64,000 bases of DNA from Gorsachius magnificus (taxonomy: Eukaryota > Chordata > Aves > Pelecaniformes > Ardeidae): the NCBI GenBank assembly GCA_034008185.1, contig CM067081.1, positions 107,145,265 to 107,209,264 of the forward strand. Reading direction: 5' to 3'. This document shows positions 48,271 through 61,118 of the stretch, in pieces. Positions within the stretch are counted from its first letter, which is position 1. Every line of letters starts with the position of its first letter. The position numbers and the translations under genes were made by a program. The notes under the pieces were generated by a model. The model did no database searches. It worked only from the letters and a program-made list of their open reading frames with translations, and had not been told where the DNA came from.

Positions 48271-49959
48271 CAAAAAATTGGAAGATTACTGCAAAAAGCT
48301 GTGAACAGAGAGACAAGAAGAGAGAAAATGAGAAGAGTGGAGAGGAAAGGTGACATTAAGAGCAGTGTCTGATGAGCAGGTTAGTGAGACAGGGTTATGG
48401 GAAGCTGGATGAGTGACAGAAATGAAGACAACAGCAGAATAGGTCACTAGATGGTAGCAAGTGGGCAGACAAACTTAGTTTAAATACAGCTAACTAACCA
48501 TACATAGTTAACACACCCCCACCCCCCCAAGATTCCCAAATAATTCTCTGTTAAAATACTAAGCATATGGAATTTTAAATACAGAAGCTCATATATACAG
48601 TTATAAAGGAAAGGCAAATGGGATAGGGGAATGACCTACACAGTTGGAGACCATACCAATGACATTTTTTAACACCGTATATCCATGAAGTTTTACACTG
48701 TCAGGCACACAACCTGAATACTTTCAGAACTGAAAGCTTTGCAGAGCAAGTGCTGTATCTGTTCAACCACTACTGCTCTGATGGGAGCGTAGGTGCTGCT
48801 AGGTGGGACAGATGACATTGCAGCCACCTCACAGAGGTGATGATTTTCTGGTGATATTTTTCTTCCTCTTAGAAAACTAATATATTGACTACACTTGAGA
48901 AAAGGAGCAAGAAATTGATCTTTACAGCAGTAGGTGGCTTAACTGGCAGACACCAGTGGTGTCTCCTTTGATGATTTTGAAGAATCCTGCTGACAGGATC
49001 CCAAAGCTGGTTCCCTTGGCAACCACAGATGATGCATGACTGTATTATGTTTGATTCTCCAAACATCATTTCAGCTCCTCCCTGAGATTTAGTTCTTGTT
49101 TGTTTGTCAAGCCTATGTCTCTGAAAAGCATGTTCCAGTGAAAGATTCTGAAAATTAATCCTTCACCTACTTCTGAGTAAAACATGTCCTTTCACTCATA
49201 GAGATTTACACTTTCAATCAAGCAAATGAGATTGGGCCCCTCTCCAGATTTCACTGCCAGGACAAGTAAAGTTCTTCCCAGGAGGGATAAAAAGAGAATT
49301 TGTCACAAAAGCATAAGTTATCCACCACAGACCGTCAGGTGGAGGTGACCGGCTGGGGAAGGAAGGACAGATTAATATTGATCTTGTGTAAAGTGGAAAA
49401 TGGAATATAGACAATGTGTCTTTCAATATAGGTTAAAGAATCAAGCAGAAAAACTCCTCAGGTATGCTTTATGCCATGGAATATGGGACCTAATTAGCAA
49501 TTAAGAGAGCATTGTGATAAAAAAGGTATATGAATATTAATGAATATCAGACAGCCATCCAGAATACAAATCACAATATGATCCTGGAGAACTATTTCAT
49601 AGAAGTAAAGCAGTTTTAATGCAATGATTACTGCACTTGCAGATGTGCAACAGAGGACTATACTTAAATGGGGCATAAATTATACTCCTCCATTCATAAC
49701 ACAGGTGCAAATGTTACAAGGCAAATATAGAAGATGGGGGATATTGTTAACACTGACCTACCATGACTTCAAGAATGAAAGTCAGTACACACAAATTCAA
49801 GTACTCATACTTAGGGGTTTGACATGGCATTTTAGAGGGTGAAGAAAGAAGGAAATATCTTTAGAGAGGCAGAGTTCTGTAGACCTGTGTTTCCTTTTTG
49901 AATTTTTTGCTGCTTTTCTCCCTCTCTGTACTACAAGCACCTGAACTATCTTATTCTAG
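48271..49959. other. Noncoding stretch, no gene recognised
   Basis: Unique sequence. A C-rich run lies at about 48517-48530. No repeat family or long frame was recognised. Confidence 0.5.
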
Positions 49960-51292
49960 GCCTGATGCATCCCACAAGGCTGATGGCTTTTTTTGTCATG
50001 AGGGCACATTGTTAGCTCATGGTCAGCATGGGGTGCACCAGGATGTCAAGCTGCTTTCCAGCAGACCAGCCTCCAGTGTGAAATGGAGGCTTCCGATTAT
50101 TCCTCCCCAGGTGCAGGACTTGTTGAACTTCATGGCAAACCACTCTGTCCATTGCTCCAGCCTGTTAAGGCAGCTCTGAAGGGCTGCACAACAATTTGGT
50201 AGGTTTATCAAGCATTCCTCCCAGTTTGGGGTCATCTGCAGGCTTGCTGAGGGTGCTCTCTGTCCCATCATCCAGCTCATTAAGGAGGATATTAAGCAAT
50301 AGTAGACCCAGTATTGACCACTGGAGGACACTGCTAGGGACTTGCCTACAGCTGGGTTTTGTGCAAATGGTCACAAGCCTTTCATCCAAGCAGTTTGGTC
50401 AGTTTCTAATCCCACATCACTGCCCATTTACCTAGCTCATACTCTACCAAGATTTTGCTCAAGATTTTTTTTCTCAAGATTTTCTCACAGGTCAGGGTTC
50501 TTGAGGGCTAATCTTAACAAAAAAGACCAACATGAAGACGTCATTGAATAGCTTCACCTTTTTCCAAGGGCTTTGTCACCAGCTCCCCTGCCCCATTTAG
50601 CAGTGTGTACATATTTTCCTTAGCCTTCCTTTTGTTGCTGATATACCTGTATGGAAGCCCTTCTTGTTGGCCTTCATGTCTCTTGCCAGATTGAACTTCA
50701 GGTGGACTTCAGCTTTCCTAGCCCTGTTCCTCCATACTAACACAGGGTGTATATACTTCTGTGTCATCTCACACCAATTCCACCTCTTGTACTCTTTCTT
50801 TTTATATTGAATTTTGTCAGAAGTTCTTTGTTTATTCTTGCAGGCCTCCTCACACTTTTGCCTGGCTTCCTGCACGTGGAGGTGAACTATTCTTCAGATT
50901 GGAGAATGTGGCCTTGGAAAAATCAACCAGCTCTCCTAGTTCTCTCTTTTTCTCTCCAGGCCTATATCCCACAGTATCCTTCTGTTCTCTTGATGGCCAA
51001 GGCTGTGATCCTGGTTTTTGCCTTTCTCCCTCCTTTCAAGATCCTGACCTTCACCAACTCATATTCACTGCAGCCAAGGCTGCTGCTCCTCATACATCAC
51101 ATCCCTAAACAAGTCTTTCTTGTTTGTAAGAATCAGGCCCAGTGGAGCATTTCCTCCTCATTGATTCCTTGATCAACTCTTTTAGGAAGTTGTCATCCAT
51201 GCACTCAGAAACCTCCTGGATTGCTTCTGGACAGCTATATTGTCCCTCCAGCAGATAAGGAGGTGGTTAAAGTCCCTCATTGGGATCTGGGT
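49960..51292 (-). mobile_element. Old CR1 LINE, endonuclease end through reverse transcriptase, minus strand
   Basis: Read on the minus strand from 51292, the sequence first shows the CR1 endonuclease C-terminal landmarks (RDFNHLLICWRDN-like, then a CSDHE-region equivalent). It continues with the linker containing ARKAEVHLKFNLARDMKANKKGF. Last come the RT region, with a degenerate LLNELDDGTESTLSKPADDPKLGG (the canonical FADD box has become PADD) and an EQWTEWFAMKFNK segment. It lacks the 3' part and UTR and stops at about 49960. Frames are broken by many shifts and a central deletion. It is clearly older than the copies at 35.3 and 59 kb. Confidence 0.85.
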
Positions 51293-51559
51293 TATCATAC
51301 CTTCATTGTATTCTCAACCTCCAGATGGTGGTTCTATGAAGGAATAGCAGTACTTTGTTCTGTGAGACCACACTGTTAACAAGGCCAGACTTTTTAAGAA
51401 AACATGGCGCTCAAAATTTCCTATTGCTCTGTTCAGAGGCTAAAATCTATCTAAGTCCAGGTATTTCCCTGATGCAGTAAAATATAATCCTGTGGTTTAA
51501 GTACTTCATTAGTCAGTGGTTTTATCCTCATCTGTGTGTTTAGTAAGTACTGAAGGTCT
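51293..51559. other. Short interval between two CR1 elements
   Basis: No match recognised. It may belong to the unrecognisable ends of either neighbouring element. Confidence 0.4.
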
Positions 51560-52520
51560 TTTCTTCCATGAATTTCTTTAATTGCTTTTAAACCAATTTA
51601 TACTTTGGCATCCAAAGCATCCTTTGGCACAGAATTACACAGTTTAATTAAGCATGGTTTGAAGCAGCACTTCCTTTTGTTCCTTTTAAAACCTCTCATC
51701 ATTTCATTTGATACTCTCCACTTCTTGTTTTATAATAAATCATGTATAATCCTTCTCTATAATCTCTCTCATGATTTTGGATATAGTTATTTAAATATGC
51801 CCCCTCGGATCTTTATCCAAACTAATTGCTACTAGTTCTATGTATCCTTATTCACTCTTTATAGATCTTCTATACCTCTGGTAATCTTCATATCCCCTCT
51901 TCTTACCTTTTCCAAATTATTGTATTACCTTTGAGATGAGGGGATTGGGACATAATGTAACATCCAGGATTTATGAGCATCACAAAGATATATATACTGA
52001 CCTACAGCAGTGCTTCTTGGTTTTCCCTTTCCTTTCATTCATTCTAGAAAATTCCTACATGCATTTTGACAACCTCTGAGCACTGTGTTGGTGTTTTAAT
52101 GGCACTAAGACCTCTTTCTTTGAGTGATGAAGGTTAATACAGAGTTTCTTAATGATGTAGTAATTAGGGTTGCCTTTCCTTTATCTTCCCTGCATTTCAC
52201 CTGCCCTGAATTTCATGTCATTTTTTACTCATTCATTAAGATACCAGGATAGTGAAATCATTCTGCAGGTCCTCAAAGTTGGGTTTAGTTTTTACTGTAA
52301 TATATAGTTTTGTATCGTCTAAGTTTTGTCACCTAATTGTTCATCACTGTTCCAAATAATTTATGGATAAGTTGAAGAGGACTTTTAACTTCCCTAGATT
52401 TATCTGTTGAGTAGGAGTCATTCTGAACTGTCTGTTCATCTGTCCTCACGTACTGTCTTTCAGCCTTTATAATTACTACATTTTATCTACTGTGTTTAGA
52501 CAAAGACCCTCCTTGCTATA
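51560..52520 (-). mobile_element. Very old CR1-family LINE of reptilian type, minus strand
   Basis: The order of landmarks follows the antisense of the CR1 lineage common in turtles and crocodilians. From left to right: a CTTCCATGAATTTCTTTAATTG segment; GCACTTCCTTTTGTTCCTTTTAAA with the following TTTCATTTG; CCTTATTCACTCTTTATAGATC; TCATATCCCCTCTTCTTACC; a TTTGAGATGAGGGGATTGGGAC block; TTTCATGTCATTTTTTACTCATTC; CTGCAGGTCCTC; and TTTTGTATCGTCTAAGTTTTGTCACCTAATTG leading to AATTTATGGATAAGTTGAA (quoted in pieces). It covers the RT C-terminal half and 3' region. No frame survives, which fits an insertion dating from before modern birds. Confidence 0.7.
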
Positions 52521-54137
52521 CGGTCTCAATTTAAAAAAAAAAAAAAGCCAGGTAGCTTCTTGTAAAATGAAAACCTTCTTCCCTATATCACTTTTCTTGG
52601 GGGAACTACACTCAGGAGACTTACCTCCTCTTTAACATCTTAAACTTTGTGTCTAGAACCTCTCTCCTGCCTCCTCTCATCTCACTGATGCAGAAGGTCA
52701 TGGAAACTACCTCCTACTCAAGAGGAAGTCACCAGGTGGTCCTCAGTAACACCTGTGGATATATATAGTAACATCTAATAATCAGACCTACCCACTGCGA
52801 TAGCCTGATTATCAGTTAAACTCTTATTCTTCCATAGGGTATTCTTAGTACAAAACCCACAAATATGTTGCCTGGTACAAACATTTATTGCACAATCCTG
52901 CCTCAACTCAATGCTGTCTGCCCCAAATCTTTCTCTCTTGCTACTAGCTTAGAGGTAAAAGTGTAATACGATGTAATCCTATATGTTGAAAACATACCTG
53001 CGTGTTTTCCTGAGCTCCTGTAAGTGAACCACACTGACACAAGCATCAGTATTTTGTGAAGACCACCTGATGTACTTGATTCTATTAACCTTCATGGCAG
53101 GTAACCAGGCCCCTGTTATGCTCCATGCAGAAAACTGAGCCTTTCCCTCACCACAGACACACATACTTTTTTTTCAACTTCTATGTGGACTTCCTTCTAC
53201 ATTGGAGAGGGATGGAAGAAGAATAGGCTGAAAACAGTGTTGTTGGTTACTTGTTTATTCTTCCTCTAAACCACCAAGTTTCCCCTGTCCCTCTCCCTCC
53301 AAAGATTAGTACGTCTGTCCTCCAGAAGTTCTTCCTCCCTAACTCTCCTAAACCTTGGCTTACTCAGTGCTATAGCTTTACTAGTGATGGGGTCTAATAG
53401 TTCATGAGCTTTCTAGCCAGCAGGTTTCATAGCCACTCTGCTAAGACTAGTGGCTGCAAAAATGAAGCAGTATCAATCTTTTGTTCATGCATTTTAAAGC
53501 ATAGAAATACAGGATCTATCAAAGTAAACATTACTGACTAATTTCTAAGCTATATTTTAATATGGATGATCACTTACTACACAAGTTGCAGAATGTTTTG
53601 CACCTCAGAAGGAGTAAGGTCCTGAGGTTCAATATTTTCTTGTAATTCTTAGGCAACCAGAATTTTAATGGTTTCTTCTCAGGGTACTTTGCCATTTTTA
53701 CATCCAAAGGTCTAATCATCACTTCCTAAAATATCTCAGGTTGCCATATGACTTATAACCCACAAACAGACTGCACAATGTGCTCATAGACATTCCTTAG
53801 ACCTCCTTAATATCATGTCTAAATCACTGTTCTGTGGAAATCAGTTCTTTCTTGAAGGCCTCCAAGAGTCTTTCTAAGCAATGCCCTTACCTAGAGCATA
53901 CTGTAATTCCTTTCAACATAACTATTATCACATATTCAAAATGTTATTATACGAAATGCAAAGAGAATATTTTTCTTATTCTGGTTACACAAAAGATGGA
54001 ACACTGTTAATGGACAGGCTTGAGAAGATCTGATATTTCAGATATATGTCAAAGCGATACAAGTGATAAAATTTTGCTAAAAGACACGACATAAAATCAT
54101 GACAGTAAACCAGCTATTATTGACTTTTTCATATAAG
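52521..54137. other. Noncoding stretch, no gene recognised
   Basis: Starts with an A14 run at about 52532. Otherwise AT-rich unique sequence, with open frames of at most 61 codons. Confidence 0.5.
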
Positions 54138-54248
54138 GAAAAAAGAGTTTACTTAAGCAAAGTAAAGAGGCGGTTTACCACACTGAGAGAGAAAAAACTT
54201 AGAATCCAGACTGAACCTTTAGCCAATAATTCATTGACTTGTTCCAAG
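54138..54248 (+). other. Candidate exon, 111 bp, phase 0
   Basis: An acceptor-like CATATAAG precedes 111 bp (exactly 37 codons, all open) ending TTCCAAG|GTAAGTTC, an excellent donor match. The translation is basic (KVKRRFTTLREKKLRIQ) and unfamiliar. The polypyrimidine tract upstream is only moderate. An exon of a coding or noncoding transcript is possible. Confidence 0.25.
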
Positions 54249-56375
54249 GTAAGTTCATTTTTGTTTCGAAGAGAGTATCCATTTCCTTTCTTTTGTAAAC
54301 AGCACTATAAGTTAATTCCAAGTGCCACCCTCTATTTTGGCCTGTGCTGAGAACATTCTTGATTTTGTTGTCATTTTTAATGTATGTTAAAACACAAAAA
54401 ACTACAGCAAGTTTAACACAAAATCCTATCACTTGTGGACAGGGATTTAAAATTATACGTATGCTCTAAAACACACTTGGCAATGATTTATCCTTAATAC
54501 AGAACAGTAGGGATGATTGGGTTCAAATCCATACATTTTACTACAAAGTGAGAAAACAATCTTCTGACTGCATGCTGAAGTACCATATGCCATTTATTTC
54601 TCTTCAATACTGAAGAAACTAAAGATTAGCAACACAAAATTTCATCCTTTTAACCAGTATCTCAACCTTATCCCAAATACCAGCTGTATTATGAATCATC
54701 ACAGCAGCATCATATTCCTAGAAGAACTGCCACAAAGATTGAAAAGGAAGAAATTAGTATCTTTGCTGTTATGCATTGTTGCTACTGCTGCTCCACTCCA
54801 TTAGGGAAGAAATCAAAGCACACAAAAGAAAGCTCATTAATTCTTACTCCCAATCCCTTTCAATATAAATCATCCTATTTCATGCATTGTATAACTTTTG
54901 TCCTATAGTGGTTTACATAGTTAACACCAAGAGCATATCAATATGGAGAAGCTATATCACTATGGTAGAAGTCATCAAATGCATTTCAAATAACTCTAAC
55001 AGAAGATTTGTATTTTTCCATTCCTAGTGGCATGTCAATTTGCATTTTCATTCTCCTCTGTCACTTTTACTCCCCTACTGACTTTTTAAATCAACATTTT
55101 GTTTCCCTTTGTCTTGAACTTGTTCCAGACTAAATAAGGTAACACACTTGATCTGTACAATGCATAATATATAGGGTTCATAATCATCAACATTTTAAGA
55201 GTTTTCAAAGTTGCAGTCAAGCAAAGAGAACTCTTCAAATACCTGCTTTGACATCGCTTCTGTTTCTCAATGACAGCACACAGTCTGCCAGGCTCAATAC
55301 CCATGGTACACCTATTTCAGATGAAAGGGATAAGATTTTTAAAAATCATTTCATGTATATAGTAAAAATTGAAGGTATGAAAGTTAAGGAGAGGTCTGGG
55401 GAACAGACTCTGTGCTGCTAGTTGTTCTGTCATTCCATCACAAATGGGAAGTAATTTGAAATAAATTGTACTTACAGAACTGAGAAAGTACTATGTAGTT
55501 AAAAAATTGACAAAGTTGTTATAGAACCCATCGAAAGACAGATGTTGATAAAGAGCAGCAATGTAAGTAGCATTCTGTTCATCTTGGGTTTACGTATCAT
55601 TATTTTTTAATAGATTCTGTGCATATTTGCTGCTGACAAATGGATATGGGTTTGTACCTAATATCCATTCTCTTCTCTACTCCATAGTAGGATATCTAAC
55701 ATTAAATTAATTCCAAATCCTGAAACTACTAGTACCATAAAACCAAAGTCGTAATTCATAAGACAACTGATAACTTATTCTTTGCACTTCCCTTGTACTC
55801 ACCCTTAAATTAAATTAAGAGTTAGAGAGAAGTTGTCCACTAAGAAGAATCAATTTGTTAGGCAAAGGTAAAAAGAAAACAAATCAAACAACTTCAGCTA
55901 TGCTAGTGCCAGGTAGAGACATTATTAATGAATAACAAATAGTGGGGGAAAAAAGAAATTAAAAAAAGCAATATTTGGATAGCTGCTGTCTCAGAGAAGT
56001 TCAGTAATCCTTTTGCTTCCTATCTTACTAGAGAATTGCATGCTAGACAACTCATTTTATGAAGAATAACAACAAAATTGTGTTTTGGGCAAACTAGATT
56101 AAAAGGTAGCAATTGCATTATACAGTGAAAGAGAATTAGATGTTGTAGGAATCATTTTCAAACATGTTATGTGGACTTCTAGTTGAACAGAGATGCTGTC
56201 ACATGTATACATTGCACATATAAAACTAAAGAGTTTATCAGTTGTCAGTCACTGATTTCCATCAGTAAGCTACTAAATGAAGTAAAAAGCAGTATGGAAG
56301 CTTATTGCCTGCTTAACTGAACAGTCATCTCTTGTTTAGAATTTGGGGATCAAGTATTTTTACCTAAGTCAACAC
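54249..56375. other. AT-rich noncoding stretch, no gene recognised
   Basis: Unique sequence. A GGTTCAAATCC string at about 54519 resembles a tRNA B box but has no paired A box or cloverleaf. Confidence 0.5.
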
Positions 56376-56492
56376 GAGGGTGGCAGAGCACTGGAACAGG
56401 CTGCCCAGGAGGGTTGTGGAGCCTTAGCAGGAGGGTTGGATTAGATGATCTCCTGAGGTCTCTTCCAACCCTTGCCATTCTGTGATTCTGTG
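56376..56492 (+). mobile_element. CR1 LINE, short 3'-terminal fragment with internal deletion
   Basis: Starts at GAGGGTGGCAGAGCACTGGAACAGG in the last coding block (HWNRL region). It jumps from GTGGAG directly to a TTAGCAGGAGGG of the 3' UTR, then continues through GGATTAGATGATCTCC and CTTCCAACCC to an ATTCTGTGATTCTGTG tail. Compared with the copy at 35346-36508, about 70 bp spanning the end of the coding region and the stop are missing. Same tail subfamily as that copy. Confidence 0.9.
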
Positions 56493-58973
56493 AATATCAT
56501 ATCACAGAAAAAATATGGAATGAGTGCATAGTCTTTCTACCAACATATTAGAATATCAAAGTAGTTACACTAAATGTCATACTTATTTTTTTACAAGTAG
56601 GTGGATATATTAGTTCTTCCACTGTTCTACAAATTCATAGTGAGACAAAGTTATTTAGTAGGGTAATTTATAGCAGTTATTCCACTAGTCAGTCATTTAA
56701 ATAGCCCTTTTACAGCTGGTGAGCCGCCAACATAACCATCTTTATCCTCCACTTCTGTCTTCTATTTTCCTTCCAAAATAGCTAAACCAGCCATGCAATA
56801 ACAGATTAAAATGTTTTAAAGACTAAGCACAGGACAGAATAAGGTCCAATGAAAAGACATATCACCCTAGAAGGAATATCAGACATTCATTTAAAGTTCA
56901 CAGCTGTCATCAGTCTCCTTCCCCTTTACATACAGTGAGACACCCAAAAGATCCTCAGGTGGGCTGCAGGAGTGAGGATGGCTGAAAGCTAAAGGGACCA
57001 ACAGAGGAAACATGGTAACTTTGTCATTACTGACCTAAAAAGGGCATGAGAGAAAGAGAAGCAAAATGGAAAAAAAGAGGATAAATCATATCCCCAGTGA
57101 TTTTCAGTATAATATTTATGTCTGGTTTAAAGCTCTTCACTTTTTTTTTTTTTTTTTTAAGACTCACAAGTCCCCCATTCCGTAAGGGAAATTGAAGTCA
57201 GACAGAAAGAGACTGCTATAAAAAATTAATAACAAAACTTAGAAGTTGAATATAGTAGAAGATTTGGACAACATCAGAGACAGCAAATTCTGCTTCTCTT
57301 CAGATCAATGACACAGTAAGTAGAAATCTGGAATAGAGTAAGGGAGAAATGTGAATATCAATAGAGGAGACTGCTGAAGGAAATAAAATTTACTGTCAGA
57401 GAGAGTAACAGAGTATGCATTGGTTTCATTTGAATTTGAGAAATCTTAAATTACAAAAATGTTTTCATGGATATTAGAGAAATTCAGATAAATCTTCTGA
57501 AGAGAATGCACTGGTTGCCTCTGTAGTTTGTGGTAACAGCAAGTCATTCTGTTTTAATTCAACATTACCACTCAGAGTAAATACAAAAAAGGTTTCAATT
57601 CAAAATATGTACAATCACACACTTGCAAACTATCTCAATTAAGTATTTTAATCTGGATTAAAGACAGAAGACAACCTGTAGAAAGAAAAATGTTATTAAG
57701 CTAGAGTCTTCTGCAGTTAAATTTTCCCATTTCTACTAACTCTGTATTTGCTCTGAGAGAACCATTTCATATGTTTCCAGCAGCTTCTTGGTCAGTCCTC
57801 TAGCAGTGAAAGTAGGCAGACTACTGAGGAAAAGAGTAAATAAAATAATGAAGGGGAAATTATTTAATTCCTTGCTTGAAAAAGTGATTATTTTTAGATT
57901 ACTTAGATTATTTTTTAGAACAAGTGTAATAGCAACAGTCTTAATTTGAGCCGGAATTAATTTGCTTTCTTCCTATCAAGAATTCATTAAATCTTTGATT
58001 AGATGAGGTAATTATTTCAGGTAGCTTTTCTAAGACACAACAGAAAATGAAACAACTGATTGAAGAATTAGTTATTTCTGGTTAAAGGTCAAGTTCTGAA
58101 GACAGACAAAAGGAATACCACAATCTGAAATCTATTTGAGAGCTTTCCAACTGAGAACTGATTAAATAGGTACAATATACAAAAGGCACACACATTCTTC
58201 TATGTCCAGTTTTGTTTCAATGGTTACAGCTTACTCTAGTTAAAAATTTATTGTGGCCTGAATACCTCTTAAATAATATGTAGGGAACAGCTTCCTAACA
58301 AGAGCTCTGTGCTGTTCTGTCTCTTTTCTAAGTGAATGACTCCCATTTTGAGTTCCCTTTGCTCATAGCATCTAGATATCTAGACATCTAGACACATCTA
58401 CAACTAGGATGTCCATGGTTCAATAGTGCATACTGCAGAAGTTCAGTTAGAAATAGCATAAATTCATTTCCCACTTCAGTCAACATTATTTAAATTTCTT
58501 CCCTGAAACAAATTAAATGGGAATACATTTCTTTAAACTCTTGAGAGTGTTAAAAAAAATAAACACCTATCTCTAAAAGTGCTGAAGGACTGTGTTATGG
58601 TGCCTATATAAGGTAAAAGCATGTGGTAAGTACATGAAAAAAAGTAAAAATCTAAAGGTCAGTCTTTTGTCTTTATTTCCATGGTCCTTGCTTTGCAAAA
58701 AGCAATTACAGCAAAAAATTACCTCATAAAACAGAGCCAGAAGTCCACACTACAATTGCACTGTTTATAATGAGCCGCTCCAAATTCTGTCTGGCTCTAT
58801 CGTGTCGTATTTCAGATATTTTACCTGTGAAGGATTCTAGAAGTCGTGGGGTAGACAGGACAGTTCCAATAGCACAGAGTCACAGCAAGAAACAAGCATG
58901 TTTAACTGAACTAATAATTTAGTACTTAAAAATACAGACTGGGAATAGTTCTCTAAATATACATATATATATG
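56493..58973. other. AT-rich noncoding stretch, no gene recognised
   Basis: Unique sequence with an 18-T run at 57141-57158 and a small ATCTAGA-type direct repeat at about 58373-58395. A short TATA-rich alternation (about 58962-58972) abuts the next CR1. No gene recognised. Confidence 0.5.
57141..57158. repeat. T18 homopolymer
   Basis: Eighteen consecutive T. No retrocopy body was recognised on either side. Confidence 0.85.
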
Positions 58974-61118
58974 GCGCTGGTAGAGCTCACACTCCAGAGG
59001 GAAATGGGAAGAATGAAGAGTATAGTCAGGACCCTGAATTTTAGAAAAGCAAACTTCCAGCTCCTCAAGGAGGTAGTTGGAAGGACTCCCTGGGAAACGG
59101 TCCTCAGGGACGGGGGAACAGAACAGAGCTGGCAGCTCTTTAAGGAAGTGATCCACAGAGCGCAAGAGCTCTCGATCCCCAGGTGTAAGAAATCGGGCAA
59201 AGAAGGGAAGAGACCAGCATGGCTGAGACGAGAGATGCTGGTCAAACTAAGGAGGAAGAGGGAGCTGCACAGGCAGTGGAAGCAGGGACAGGCATCCTGG
59301 GAAGAGTATAGGGACGCGGCCCGGTTGTGTAGGAATGGGGTCAGGAAGGCCAAGGCTCAGCTGGAGCTAAACTTGGCTAGGGATGCAAAGAATAACAAGA
59401 AGGGTTTCTACAGGTATATCAGCCGGAAAAGGATGGTTAAAGAAAGCGTACCCCCACTGATGAGCGAGACTGGCAAGCTGGTAATAGCAGATGAGGAGAA
59501 GGCTGAGGTACTCAACAACTTTTTTGCCTCAGTCTTCACTGGGAACCTTTCTCCTCACCCCACCCGAGTTGATGGATGGCATGAGGGAGACAGGGAGGGC
59601 AAAACCCTTCCTGCTGTAGGAGAAGATCAGGTTCGTGACCACCTGAGGAACCTGAATGTGCATAAGTCCATGGGACCTGATGAGATGCATCCCAGAGTCC
59701 TGAGGGAATTGGCCGATGTAGTCGCCAAGCCACTCTCCATGATATTTGAAAAGTCATGGCAGTCAGGTGAAGTCCCTGGTGACTGGAAGAAGGGAAACAT
59801 TGTGCCCATTTTCAAAAAGGGTAGAAAGGAAGACCCTGGGAACTACTGACCTGTCAGCCTCACCTCTGTGCCTGGGAAGATCATGGAACAGATCCTCCTA
59901 GAAGCTATGCTAAGGCACATGGAGGCCAGGGAGATAATTCGAGATAGCCAGCATGGCTTCACCAAGGGCAAGTCCTGCCTGACGAACCTAGTGGCTTTCT
60001 ATGATGGTGTGACAGCATCAGTGGACAAGGGAAAACCAATAGATGTCATCTATCTGGACTTCTGCAAAGCCTTTGACACAGTCCCCCACAACATCCTTCT
60101 CTCTAAATTGGAGGGCTATGGATTTGACAGGTGGACTGTTCGGTGGATAAGGAACTGGCTGGATGGCCGCATCCAGAGGGTAGTGGTCAATGGCTCGATG
60201 TCCAGATGGAGACCGGTGACGAGTGGTGTCCCTCAGGGGTCCGTACTGGGACCAATGCTGTTTAATATATTCATCAATGACTTGGACAGCGAGATTGAGT
60301 GCACCCTCAGCAAGTTTGCGGATGACACCAAACTGAGTGGTGCGGTTGACACACCAGAAGGACGGGATGTCATCCAGAGAGACCTGGACAGGCTGGAGAG
60401 GTGGGCCTGTGTGAACCTCATGAGGTTCAACAAGGCCAAGAGCAAGGTCCTGCACCTGGGTTGGGGTAACCCCCAGTATCAATACAGGCTGGGGGAAGAA
60501 AGGATCGAGAGCAGCCCTGCCAAGAGGGACTTGGGCGTGCTGGTGGATGAAAAGCTGGACATGAGCCGGCAATGTGCATTGGCAGCCCAGAAGGCCAACC
60601 GTACCCTGGGCTGCATCAGGAGAAGCGTGGCCAGCAGGTCGAGGGAGGTGATTCTGCCCCTCTACTCTGCTCTGGTGAGACCTCACCTGGAGTATTGTGT
60701 CCAACTCTGGAGCCCTCAGCACAAGAAGGACATGGAACTGTTGGAGCGGGTCCAGAGGAGGGCTACTAAAATGATCCGAGGGCTGGAGCACCTCTCTTAT
60801 GAGGATAGGCTGAGGGAGTTGGACTTGTTCAGCCTGGAGAAGAGAAGGCTGCGGGGAGACCTGATTACGGCCTTTCAGTATCTAAAGGGGGCCTATAGGA
60901 AAGATGGGGAAAATCTTTTTAGTAGGGCCAGCTGTGACAGGACAAGGGGTAATGGTTTTAAACTAAAACAGGGTAGGTTTAGACTGGATATAAGGAAGAA
61001 ATTCTTTACAATGAGGGTGGTAAAACACTGGAACAGGTTGCCCAGAGAGGTGGTGGAGGCCCCATCCCTGGGAACATTCAAGGACAGGTTGGATGGGGCT
61101 CTGAGCAACCTGATCTAG
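58971..61118 (+). pseudogene. CR1 ORF2 (reverse transcriptase), one nonsense mutation
   Basis: About 715 codons in one frame encode most of the CR1 polyprotein except the N-terminal endonuclease. Codons 1-150 form the linker ([30 protein letters not shown]). Codons 160-290 contain [25 protein letters not shown] and [10 protein letters not shown]. The RT core follows, with [27 protein letters not shown] and the catalytic FADD at 60315-60326. The C-terminal blocks include [39 protein letters not shown] and [15 protein letters not shown]. The only break is TGA at 59847-59849, between NY and PVSL. The expected CGA there suggests a CpG to TpG change. There is no frameshift. The ATG at 58971 lies at the truncation edge and is not the family's true start. 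The product could not act autonomously. Confidence 0.93.

Noticed and set aside
48006..48372. Lys/Gly, Phe/Pro and Ser/Leu repeat proteins of 77-116 codons
   Set aside because: They arise in all frames because the purine hexamer repeat contains no stops.
54481..54560. tRNA gene suggested by GGTTCAAATCC
   Set aside because: No A box at the right distance and no cloverleaf pairing.
60018..60791. 257-codon minus-strand frame opposite the CR1 reverse transcriptase
   Set aside because: It is the antisense shadow of a GC-rich coding frame; the sense strand matches CR1 throughout.
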